This document shows, piece after piece, positions 1 through 7,685 of a stretch of DNA of 49,661 bases. The notes under the pieces were generated by a model. It had not been told where the DNA came from and made no database searches. It saw only the letters and a program-made list of their open reading frames with translations. The position numbers and the translations under genes were made by a program. The DNA is from Peptococcaceae bacterium (GTDB lineage: Bacteria > Bacillota > Peptococcia > Peptococcales > Peptococcaceae): NCBI GenBank assembly GCA_019420345.1, contig JAHZHI010000012.1, positions 1 to 49,661 of the forward strand. The letters are read 5' to 3'. How positions within the stretch are numbered: position 1 is the first letter of the stretch; every line of letters begins with the position of its first letter.

Positions 1-72
1 ATTTGGATATTTAGCTAACATATGAATCACCCCATATACATTTTACTGCATGTTGTCCCTCAAGATATGAAA

Positions 73-118
73 AGAAAGATCCTATCTTTATTATCTTAAT
101 AAAGATTAGGATCTTTCT
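73..118 (-). terminator. Probable terminator downstream of clpB
   Basis: A near-perfect hairpin of about 20 bp (arms 73-92 and 98-118, one bulged base, 5-nt loop) begins 31 bp after the clpB stop. On the minus strand it is followed by a short, interrupted T run (TTTCATATCTT), so termination may be incomplete. No other gene is visible between it and the left edge. Confidence 0.6.
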
Positions 119-149
119 ACAGTTTAACAGTTATGCGTTTTTTCTGCAA

Positions 150-2759
150 TTAATCTATATTTGTTGTCTGCGTTTGACTTCGTGCGACAAGTTGATCCTC
201 TTGTTGATCAAGGTCAATGATTATTGTATCACCTTCGTGTACATTTCCTTTTAAAATTAAACGAGCTGCAAGCGTTTCAACATTCTTTTGAATATAACGT
301 TTTAATGGTCGAGCACCATAGACTGGATCATAGCCATTATTTGTAATGTAGCTTTTTGCTTGATCGGTTAATTCGATTTTCAGCTGCTGATCAGATAAAC
401 GTTTGTTCAAGTCAGCAACCTGTAAATCGACAATATGGCTGATATTCTCCTTAGTAAGAGGACGAAACATAATGATTTCGTCCAAACGGTTCAGAAATTC
501 TGGTCGAAAATGAGTTCTCAAATCATTTTTTACTAATTCTTTTGCTTGATCACTAATAGAACCATCTTCTTCAATGCCATCAAGAAGATATTGTGAACCA
601 AGATTTGAAGTCATAATCAAAATAGTATTTTTAAAATCAACAGTTCGACCTTGAGAATCCGTGATACGCCCGTCATCCAATACCTGAAGAAGAACATTGA
701 ATACATCAGGATGAGCCTTTTCAACTTCATCAAATAAAACGACAGAATATGGTTTTCTGCGAACGGCTTCTGTCAGTTGACCGCCTTCTTCATAGCCAAC
801 ATATCCTGGAGGTGCACCTATCAAACGAGAAACAGAATATTTCTCCATATATTCACTCATATCTATGCGCACCATATTATTTTCATCATCAAATAAAGCT
901 TCCGCCAATGTTTTTGCCAGTTCTGTTTTACCAACACCAGTAGGTCCAAGGAAGAGGAAGGAGCCTATAGGTTTTGTTGGGTCTTTTATGCCAGCTTTAG
1001 AACGAATAATTGCATCAGCCACTTTTTCGACAGCCTCATCTTGACCAACAACACGTTGATGAAGCTGTTCATCAAGTTGTAAAATTTTATCTCGCTCACC
1101 TTGTGTAAGCTTCGCGACAGGTATTCCAGTCCAGCGAGAAACTATTGTTGCGATTTCATCTTCATCAACAGCTTCATGAACAAGCTTAAGTTCATTACTT
1201 TTAATTTTATTTTCTTCATCTTCTAGTTCTCGTTGGAGTTTAGGTAGAACACCATATTGTAACTCGGACATTTTTGCGAGATCACCCTGGCGTTCAGCCA
1301 ACTCAATTTGATTGTGAACCTCAGCAATTTGATCACGTAATTTTGCAGGACGTTCTACAGCATTCTTTTCGTTTTCCCACTGAGCATTCAAAACTTTTAA
1401 TTTATCCTCGTTATCTGCTAATTCTTTTTTTACTGTTTGCAACCTTTCTTTGCTTAATGAATCATTTTCTTTTTCAAGAGACATTTCATCAAGCTTTAAC
1501 TGCAAATTGCGATGCTCTAATTCATCAATTTCTTCTGGTTTTGAGTTCTGTTCAGTTTTAATTTGTGCACATGCTTCATCAATTAAATCAATCGCTTTAT
1601 CTGGCAAAAAACGATCAGAAATATAGCGATCAGAAAGAGAAGCTGCCGAAATAAGTGCATTATCAGTAATTCTCACACCGTGATACGTTTGATAATTCTC
1701 GCGAAGTCCACGTAAAATAGTTATTGTTTCATCAACTGTTGGCTCATCGACCATAACACGTTGAAAGCGACGCTCCAAAGCTGCATCTTTTTCAATATAT
1801 TGTCGATATTCATTTAATGTTGTTGCACCAATACAATGTAACTCTCCGCGTGCGAGCATTGGTTTTAACAGATTTCCTGCATCCATTGCGCCATCTGTTT
1901 TACCAGCGCCAACAATTAAGTGTAGCTCATCGATAAAAAGGATGATACGACCAGCACTCTTTTTAACTTCGTTTAAAACAGCCTTCAATCTTTCCTCGAA
2001 TTCCCCACGATATTTTGCACCAGCAACAAGAGAACCCATGTCCAAAGAAAAGATAGTTTTATCTTTCAGAGAATCTGGAACATCACCTTTTACAATACGT
2101 TCTGCTAAACCTTCAACAACAGCGGTTTTACCTACACCAGGTTCGCCAATCAAAACAGGATTGTTCTTCGTCTTTCTTGAAAGAATACGTATTACATTTC
2201 GAATCTCATCATCACGCCCAATGATAGGATCAAGCTTCTGTTCTCTAGCCTTTTCAACCAAATCCTGACCATATTTTTTCAAGCTATCATACGTCTCTTC
2301 CGGGCTATCAGTTGTAACAGTTTGATTGCCACGAATATCTTTTAATACATTGAGAAATTTATCCAGAGTAATATCATATTGTTGAAATAAATTTGAAATA
2401 GAAGGGCTAGGATGTCTTAACATCGCAAGGAATAGATGTTCTACAGAAACATATTCATCGCCCATACGCTTAGCTTCATCTTCAGCATAATTCAAGGTAT
2501 GATTTAAATACTGCCCAATATATTGTTGGCCACCCTGAGATTTTACTTTAGCATCAAGCGCATGCTTTAGCGCGTTTTGAAAGGATTTTTGATCAACCCC
2601 CATTTTCTCAATTAACTGAGCAATTAAACTATTATCTTGATGTGTTAATGCATAAAGTAAATGTTCTTGTTCAATTTCTTGATTCCCGAAATCTAAAGCA
2701 ATTTTTTGCAAATCATTGATCGCTTCTACCGATTTTTTTGTAAATTTATCAATTTGCAT
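150..2759 (-). CDS. clpB: ClpB disaggregase (Hsp100 AAA+ ATPase)
   Basis: ATP-driven cytosolic disaggregase that threads aggregated proteins through a hexameric pore and works with DnaK/DnaJ/GrpE. The 869 residues match the usual family length. Visible in order: an N-terminal Clp-N repeat domain (about 1-145); first AAA+ domain with Walker A GEPGVGKT near 205-212 and Walker B ILFIDE near 273-278; a Glu/Lys-rich coiled-coil middle domain (about 400-525) that distinguishes ClpB from ClpC and ClpA; second AAA+ domain with GPTGVGKT; and a C-terminal D2-small domain. The ATG is preceded by an AGGAGG ribosome binding site (2769-2775). It is monocistronic and lies under a CIRCE operator, so heat induction through HrcA is expected. 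Confidence 0.97.
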   Translation of the reverse strand: MQIDKFTKKSVEAINDLQKIALDFGNQEIEQEHLLYALTHQDNSLIAQLIEKMGVDQKSFQNALKHALDAKVKSQGGQQYIGQYLNHTLNYAEDEAKRMGDEYVSVEHLFLAMLRHPSPSISNLFQQYDITLDKFLNVLKDIRGNQTVTTDSPEETYDSLKKYGQDLVEKAREQKLDPIIGRDDEIRNVIRILSRKTKNNPVLIGEPGVGKTAVVEGLAERIVKGDVPDSLKDKTIFSLDMGSLVAGAKYRGEFEERLKAVLNEVKKSAGRIILFIDELHLIVGAGKTDGAMDAGNLLKPMLARGELHCIGATTLNEYRQYIEKDAALERRFQRVMVDEPTVDETITILRGLRENYQTYHGVRITDNALISAASLSDRYISDRFLPDKAIDLIDEACAQIKTEQNSKPEEIDELEHRNLQLKLDEMSLEKENDSLSKERLQTVKKELADNEDKLKVLNAQWENEKNAVERPAKLRDQIAEVHNQIELAERQGDLAKMSELQYGVLPKLQRELEDEENKIKSNELKLVHEAVDEDEIATIVSRWTGIPVAKLTQGERDKILQLDEQLHQRVVGQDEAVEKVADAIIRSKAGIKDPTKPIGSFLFLGPTGVGKTELAKTLAEALFDDENNMVRIDMSEYMEKYSVSRLIGAPPGYVGYEEGGQLTEAVRRKPYSVVLFDEVEKAHPDVFNVLLQVLDDGRITDSQGRTVDFKNTILIMTSNLGSQYLLDGIEEDGSISDQAKELVKNDLRTHFRPEFLNRLDEIIMFRPLTKENISHIVDLQVADLNKRLSDQQLKIELTDQAKSYITNNGYDPVYGARPLKRYIQKNVETLAARLILKGNVHEGDTIIIDLDQQEDQLVARSQTQTTNID

Positions 2760-2804
2760 ATTAGAAAACCTCCTTTAGGTTTTTAACTCCTTTTCCTAAA
2801 AATA

Positions 2805-2833
2805 ATTATAGCACTTTCTGTTAGCACTCGCAA
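2805..2833 (-). promoter_or_regulatory. clpB sigma-A-type promoter
   Basis: On the minus strand a perfect -10 TATAAT (2805-2810) is separated by 17 bp from a -35-like TTGCGA (2828-2833). The -35 lies inside the CIRCE element, so HrcA bound there would block RNA polymerase. The start point would be near 2798, about 40 nt before the clpB ATG. Confidence 0.7.
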
Positions 2834-2847
2834 CAAAAGAGTGCTAA
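2821..2847. promoter_or_regulatory. CIRCE operator (HrcA binding site)
   Basis: Perfect inverted repeat TTAGCACTC and GAGTGCTAA separated by exactly 9 bp, identical to the CIRCE consensus bound by the heat-shock repressor HrcA. It covers the -35 region of the clpB promoter. In B. subtilis CIRCE controls groESL and hrcA-grpE-dnaK; its use on clpB places this gene in the HrcA regulon. Confidence 0.95.
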
Positions 2848-3110
2848 CATTTTTCTTCCCTTTAATGTATATTTTTATGATAAAAGTAGGGGACGATAAG
2901 CAAAAAACTCTAATCATAAAAAATCAATAACGGATAAAATAGAAAGAAATTACAGACGTCGATTCGAAATCATTGCCATGAACTCAACCATGTTATCAAT
3001 TATCAAGAGAAACTATGATTTTATTTCAAAACAGTTTAATGTTGAGCATCGAACAAAGAAAAACATAAAGAAAAAACAGTCTACAGGCATACGATATTCG
3101 ATGGGTGTGT

Positions 3111-3170
3111 GATTATTTGTTGCATTTTGGCAGAAAGAACTTTGGCAAAACTAAAATATAACAAATAATC
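3111..3170. repeat. Interrupted inverted repeat in the clpB-xerD gap
   Basis: Arms 3111-3128 and 3153-3170 match over 18 positions with two mismatches; the outer 11 bp (GATTATTTGTT and AACAAATAATC) are perfect. The 24-bp loop contains the imperfect pair GGCAGAAAG and CTTTGGC. No T tract follows, so it does not look like a terminator. It lies about 40 bp left of the dif-like site. The 544-bp gap 2760-3303 also holds the clpB promoter and operator, the dif-like site and the xerD terminator; no credible gene was found in it. Confidence 0.5.
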
Positions 3171-3208
3171 GTAGAATTGAATAGCGGGTAGAATTTAATA
3201 TCGCATAA

Positions 3209-3236
3209 ACTTCGCATAATAAATATTATGTTAACT
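3209..3236 (+). other. dif: dif-like Xer recombination site
   Basis: A 28-bp site with canonical Xer architecture: left arm ACTTCGCATAA (3209-3219), 6-bp centre TAAATA (3220-3225), right arm TTATGTTAACT (3226-3236). Against the B. subtilis dif as I recall it, 23 of 28 positions agree. The core also shares CGCATAAT and ATATTATGTTAA with E. coli dif. The right arm is the conserved XerD-binding side and the left arm the XerC side. The two arms agree at 8 of 11 positions when one is reversed. It lies just past the xerD terminator. Assignment as the chromosomal dif is an inference; an element-borne dif-like site is the alternative. Confidence 0.85.
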
Positions 3237-3240
3237 TTTT

Positions 3241-3280
3241 CAAAAAATAAAAAAATAAAAAGTGCTGCATCACGCAGCAC
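3241..3280 (-). terminator. Terminator of the pcrA-xerD transcript
   Basis: Hairpin GTGCTGC (3262-3268), loop ATCAC, GCAGCAC (3274-3280), 23 bp beyond the xerD stop. On the minus strand it is followed by a T-rich tract of about 20 nt (3241-3261). This is a strong intrinsic terminator, ending transcription just before the dif-like site. Confidence 0.9.
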
Positions 3281-3303
3281 AATAAAGCAATATCTTAATC
3301 TTA

Positions 3304-4188
3304 TTATTTTGATCTCGGATGTAATGCATGATATTGTTTTTCAATATCTTTAAAGGCCAAATGAACATATATCTGCGTTGTTGCAATATCTGAATGCCCT
3401 AACATTTCTTGAATAGCTCTTAAGTCTACACCATTTTCTAAAAGGTGTGTCGCAAACGTGTGGCGAATCGTATGTGGTGTCACTTCGAACGGAATATCTG
3501 CAGCTCGTGAATATTTCTTTACTATCTTCCAAATAGCCTGTCGCGTCATAGGCAATTGACGATTTGAAAGGAAAATATGATTATCACGCTTAATATTTGT
3601 TACCCGACGCGCTTGTAGATAACATTCAACACTTTCCTTGGCCAGTTGCCCAAAAGGAACCAATCTTTCTTTGCTGCCTTTTCCGATGACACGAATGAAT
3701 TGCTCATTCGGGAAATAACGATCTAATGTTAAATTTACTAATTCCGATACTCGAATACCTGTTGCATACATTAATTCAAGTATAGCAATATCTCTTTTTC
3801 CGTATAATGTATCTTTAGGAATGCTATTTATAATGGAATTTATTTGTTCTACAGTAAGAACATGCGGCAGTTTATCTGGTTTTTTTGAGTGATCGATAAC
3901 CTGAAGGCTTTGTGAAATAATGCCACATTCTGTGAGATAATTTACAAAGCCCTTAAGTGCTGTTATCTTTCTGGCAACCGATGTAGCTTTAAATTGTTTT
4001 CCGAGTTGTTTTTTGTAATTATGAATTGTGAGCTGGTCAATTTCATCCAATGTCTCTCCTGCTTTTTGCAGCCATGTTCCGAATTGTGTAAGATCAACAC
4101 GATAGCTATTAATTGTATTGCTTGACAACCCCTTTTCAACAGAAAGCATCAACAAATAATCGTGCAAAATACTGTTAAAATCATCCAT
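3304..4188 (-). CDS. xerD: Tyrosine recombinase XerD
   Basis: Site-specific recombinase of the XerC/XerD family, which resolves chromosome dimers at dif with FtsK or SpoIIIE-type translocases. The 294 residues match the family (about 295-300). An N-terminal SAM-like core-binding domain (about 1-90) is followed by the catalytic domain, with all active-site residues visible: R146 (ATGIRVSEL), K170 (GKGSKER), H239 and R242 (TPHTIRHTFATHL), H265 (LGHSDI) and Y274 (TTQIYVH). The C-terminal HPR tail is typical of XerD rather than XerC. The gene starts 6 bp after the pcrA stop, so the two are probably cotranscribed. A dif-like site lies 67 bp past its stop codon. XerC would have to be elsewhere, if it exists. 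Confidence 0.93.
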   Translation of the reverse strand: MDDFNSILHDYLLMLSVEKGLSSNTINSYRVDLTQFGTWLQKAGETLDEIDQLTIHNYKKQLGKQFKATSVARKITALKGFVNYLTECGIISQSLQVIDHSKKPDKLPHVLTVEQINSIINSIPKDTLYGKRDIAILELMYATGIRVSELVNLTLDRYFPNEQFIRVIGKGSKERLVPFGQLAKESVECYLQARRVTNIKRDNHIFLSNRQLPMTRQAIWKIVKKYSRAADIPFEVTPHTIRHTFATHLLENGVDLRAIQEMLGHSDIATTQIYVHLAFKDIEKQYHALHPRSK

Positions 4189-4194
4189 TTAATA

Positions 4195-6351
4195 TCACTT
4201 CTCATTTTTCCGTATCGGTGCAAATCGAGCATCTAATGTTTTTAAGCCTTGCGAAGGAAACGCAACTGTTATTTTTGTCTTCTCTTCCGAATCAACACTT
4301 ACAATTACCCCTTCTCCCCAACTGTTATGTATGACTTTTTCGCCAATAATATACGAAGGCGCAGTTTTCGGTTCCTTACGATGGTTTACTGCAACAATAT
4401 TTTTATGATGCCGCACCTTGCTCACATTTGTGTAATAACGCTCATCCAATTCTGAAAAAAACTCTGATGGAGGATTATACATAAACCTACCATGAATTAA
4501 ACGTTGACGAGCACTAGTAATAAATAATTGATCTTTTGCGCGTGTAAATGCGACATAACATAGTCTGCGTTCCTCTTCGATACCCGCATTTTCTTTTTTC
4601 GCACGAAAATGTGGAAACAATTCTTGTTCAAATCCTGCAATAAATACCACAGGAAATTCCAAACCTTTACTTGAATGCATTGTCATGATGCTCACTGTAT
4701 CTTCGTTCATTGAAGATTGATCCAAATCAGTATATAAAGCAATCTCTTCAAGAAATCCGCTTAAATTTTTCTCTTCATAACTCCTGTCTTTTATGTCAAA
4801 TTCTTTTGCCACCGACAGAAATTCGTTGATATTGTCCATATCTAATTCAGCAGCAATCGGATCAGCATCGTAAAGATATTTAATATATCCAGATTGATTA
4901 ATCACATAATCTAGTAATGGTTCCATTTCATATTCTAATGCAATTTCTTTACCTTCAGTAATAAAAGCATGAAAATCCTTCAATGCCTCTTTTGCCTTTT
5001 TCGATATATTTAATTCTGGATTGATCAAACAATCTACCAAAGTCACTTCAGAATGTTGAAGATGAAAATCGATAATTTTATTCCATGTTTGTTCTCCAAT
5101 TCCTCGTTTTGGAATATTAATAATACGATGCAAATTGACAGCATCATTCGGATTAGCAATAGTATATAAATATGCTAGAATATCTTTTATTTCTCGACGT
5201 TGAAAGAATTTAATACCTCCATAGATTTTATATGGAAGTCGATTATCCACAAAAACTTTTTCTATCGAACGAAACTGTGCTGTAGTTCGAATCAACACTG
5301 CAAAATCACAATAATGATAATTGGATTTGCTCATGATGTCCTTTATTTGACGAACAATGAAATATGCTTCATCCCTATCATCTTCTGCTTCATAATAAAC
5401 AACCTTAGAGCCTTCTTCATTCCTAGTCCATAGGACTTTATCCTTTCTCATGCTGTTATTACCTATTACAGCATTTGCTAGATTTAAAATAGTTTTAGTG
5501 GATCGATAATTTTCTTCAAGTTTAATCACCTTTGTTTTCGGGTAATCTTTCTCGAAGCTGAGAATATTTTGCACATCGGCACCACGCCACTCGTAAATAG
5601 ATTGATCATCATCACCGACCACACAGATGTTTTGATACTTTTCTCCTAATAAATGAATAAATTCATACTGAATCCTATTTGTATCTTGATATTCATCGAC
5701 CATTATATATTGAAAACGGTCCTGATAATGATCAAGAATATCTGGATGCTCCTTAAAAAGTTTTACCGTCATACAGAGAATGTCATCAAAGTCAATAGCA
5801 TTATTATTTTGCAGCGTCTTTTGATATTCTCGTATTACATCAAGTATTGTTTCCGGAAGCGCGCCATTTTTTTCATATAAGTTTATTGCTTCCGCTAAAT
5901 CAAAATACGTATTTTTCAAATGAGAAATATTACTTAATACACTGCTTGGTTTTAAATAATCAGCATCTAGATTACGTTCTTTAAGGATTCGTTTAATAAT
6001 ACTTAATTGATCCGATGTATCATATATTACAAAATTTGCATTTAATGAAGTATGCTCTGCTTCAAATCGTAGAATTTGTAAACACGCCGAATGAAATGTA
6101 CGCGCCCAGATATACGCTCCTTTTTCACCAATCATATTGATAATTCTATCTCGCATTTCGTTAGCTGCTTTATTCGTAAAGGTAATCGCTAAGATATTAA
6201 AAGGCGAAATGCCACATTCTTCAATTAAATACGAAATACGATGTACAAGTACGTTTGTTTTCCCAGACCCAGCACCAGCCAAAATTAATAATGGCCCTTC
6301 TGTTGTAAGAACAGCTTCTAATTGCTGAGGATTCAAAGTTGATAAATCCAT
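4195..6351 (-). CDS. pcrA: ATP-dependent DNA helicase PcrA/UvrD
   Basis: Superfamily 1A 3'-5' DNA helicase acting in nucleotide excision repair, conflict resolution at forks and removal of RecA filaments. The 718 residues fit PcrA. Visible motifs: Q motif NPQQ (7-10), Walker A AGAGSGKT (25-32), Walker B DEYQDTN, motif III DDDQSIYEWRGAD, motif IV LEENYRS, motif V TMHSSKGLEFPVV and motif VI VAFTRAKDQL. The C-terminus carries the PcrA-type Tudor-like segment (GEKVIHNSWGEGVIVSVD), which in B. subtilis contacts RNA polymerase. A GGAG ribosome binding site precedes the ATG. No convincing promoter fits between this start and the upstream hairpin, so expression may depend on readthrough from the dehydratase genes. 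Confidence 0.95.
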   Translation of the reverse strand: MDLSTLNPQQLEAVLTTEGPLLILAGAGSGKTNVLVHRISYLIEECGISPFNILAITFTNKAANEMRDRIINMIGEKGAYIWARTFHSACLQILRFEAEHTSLNANFVIYDTSDQLSIIKRILKERNLDADYLKPSSVLSNISHLKNTYFDLAEAINLYEKNGALPETILDVIREYQKTLQNNNAIDFDDILCMTVKLFKEHPDILDHYQDRFQYIMVDEYQDTNRIQYEFIHLLGEKYQNICVVGDDDQSIYEWRGADVQNILSFEKDYPKTKVIKLEENYRSTKTILNLANAVIGNNSMRKDKVLWTRNEEGSKVVYYEAEDDRDEAYFIVRQIKDIMSKSNYHYCDFAVLIRTTAQFRSIEKVFVDNRLPYKIYGGIKFFQRREIKDILAYLYTIANPNDAVNLHRIINIPKRGIGEQTWNKIIDFHLQHSEVTLVDCLINPELNISKKAKEALKDFHAFITEGKEIALEYEMEPLLDYVINQSGYIKYLYDADPIAAELDMDNINEFLSVAKEFDIKDRSYEEKNLSGFLEEIALYTDLDQSSMNEDTVSIMTMHSSKGLEFPVVFIAGFEQELFPHFRAKKENAGIEEERRLCYVAFTRAKDQLFITSARQRLIHGRFMYNPPSEFFSELDERYYTNVSKVRHHKNIVAVNHRKEPKTAPSYIIGEKVIHNSWGEGVIVSVDSEEKTKITVAFPSQGLKTLDARFAPIRKNEK

Positions 6352-6387
6352 TATTTTCTCCTATTTTCTTCTAATAATGAAATGAAA

Positions 6388-6420
6388 AGCACTTCTAATA
6401 AACATCTGATTAGAAGTGCT
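6388..6420 (-). terminator. Terminator between the activator genes and pcrA
   Basis: A perfect 12-bp hairpin (AGCACTTCTAAT at 6388-6399, ATTAGAAGTGCT at 6409-6420, 9-nt loop) lies 8 bp after the stop of the upstream gene. On the minus strand it is followed by TTTCATTTCATT. The T run is broken, so partial termination with readthrough into pcrA is plausible. Confidence 0.65.
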
Positions 6421-6428
6421 TCATTTTT

Positions 6429-7685
6429 TCAATATGAAATATTACGCGTGGATGCAAGCATAAGTTTGATTCGATTTTCCTGATTTACTCGGCTAGCACT
6501 GGCATCGTAGTCTATCGGAACAATATTGGCTTCTGGATAGAGACTTTTTATTTTGCGAAGCATACCTCGACCAACGATATGATTAGGTAAACAGCCAAAC
6601 GGCTGTGTGCAAACGATATTTTCACATCCAGACTCGATCAATTCAACCATCTCAGCTGTTAACAGCCAACCTTCACCCATTTTTGTTCCTTCGTGAATCA
6701 CTTTTTTACCCAGTGATTTCGTTTTTCTGAATGGTGTTTGTGGTTTAAATTGCGGATACTCTTTATAACTGTCAATAACAGTATTTTGTAAAGAAATGAT
6801 ATAGTTAACAATAAACTTGGAAACCACTGCTTTTGTATGGCCAGTGCCATATAAATACCAATCTTCAATTCCGGCGTCTGCAGTGTAGAGCACAAAGTCC
6901 ATCAATCCAGGTACAACTACCTCGCAATCTTCCTGTTCAAGAAAAGCCTCAAGATTATTATTCCCAAGCGGTGCAAACTTGACGTAAATTTCACCGACGA
7001 TGCCAACTTTTGTTTTCTTTGGACCATCAATTTGTTTAATCGACGCAAACTCCTTTAGAATCCAAGGGCAATTTTCTCTTAATTCTTTTCTCTTACAACC
7101 TTTTCCATTTTCGAATTGACGCTCTAATTCTGCGCAAACTTTATCAACGGTTTTCTCAACATCTTCTTTATTTTCAGCATATGGAAGAATTTGATTTCTC
7201 AAATTCATAATCATATCTCCGTAAATAATAGCAAACATTGCATTCTTTAGCAAACTTTTGGTCAACTTAAAACCAGGATTATCTTCTAGTCCAACAACGT
7301 TAAAAGATAACACTGGGATATATTCAAGATTTGCACGTTTTAAGGCTTTGCGAAGAAGTGCAATGTAGTTTGATGCACGACAACCGCCGCCAGTCTGTGT
7401 TAACAAAAGCGCAATTTTATGGGTATCATATCCATGATTCATTGCACCATCCAAAAGTTGACCAATGGCCAATTGAGCAGGGTAACACATATCATTGTTT
7501 ACATATTTTACACCGGTACTGATAATATCATGAGAGACTGAATCAAGTATATCGACCTTGTAGCCCTCCATTGTCAATAATTTTTTGATCAAGCGAAAAT
7601 GAATAGGCAGCATCATCGGAATAAGGATAGTATGCGTTTCCTTCATTTCTTCAGTAAAAACAACACGTTCCTGTTGTTCAGACAC
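6429..7685 (-). CDS. 2-hydroxyacyl-CoA dehydratase-like protein (second half of a split activator protein)
   Basis: The 418 residues resemble the C-terminal part of the large (about 1,400-residue) acyl-CoA dehydratase activase-related proteins of anaerobes, a region related to the 2-hydroxyglutaryl-CoA dehydratase B/D fold. Conserved-looking Cys/Gly features are VNNDMCYPAQLAIGQ, LTQTGGGCRASNY and CTQPFGCLPNHIVGRGM, which could hold an iron-sulfur cluster. The start is a GTG at 7683-7685, preceded by AGGAGG (7695-7700) and placed directly after the stop of the 982-residue gene, so the two are translationally linked. No signal peptide or membrane segment. The substrate cannot be told from sequence; a specific link to glutamate or lactate fermentation is not shown. 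Confidence 0.75.
   Translation of the reverse strand: MSEQQERVVFTEEMKETHTILIPMMLPIHFRLIKKLLTMEGYKVDILDSVSHDIISTGVKYVNNDMCYPAQLAIGQLLDGAMNHGYDTHKIALLLTQTGGGCRASNYIALLRKALKRANLEYIPVLSFNVVGLEDNPGFKLTKSLLKNAMFAIIYGDMIMNLRNQILPYAENKEDVEKTVDKVCAELERQFENGKGCKRKELRENCPWILKEFASIKQIDGPKKTKVGIVGEIYVKFAPLGNNNLEAFLEQEDCEVVVPGLMDFVLYTADAGIEDWYLYGTGHTKAVVSKFIVNYIISLQNTVIDSYKEYPQFKPQTPFRKTKSLGKKVIHEGTKMGEGWLLTAEMVELIESGCENIVCTQPFGCLPNHIVGRGMLRKIKSLYPEANIVPIDYDASASRVNQENRIKLMLASTRNISY

Noticed and set aside
2900..3112. Open plus-strand frame of about 70 codons (ATG at 2978) between clpB and xerD, rich in Lys/Arg.
   Set aside because: No ribosome binding site, no recognised domain, and AT-rich DNA gives such frames by chance. 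The stretch KRNYDFISKQFNVEH recalls some nucleotidyltransferase N-termini, but nothing else of that family follows.
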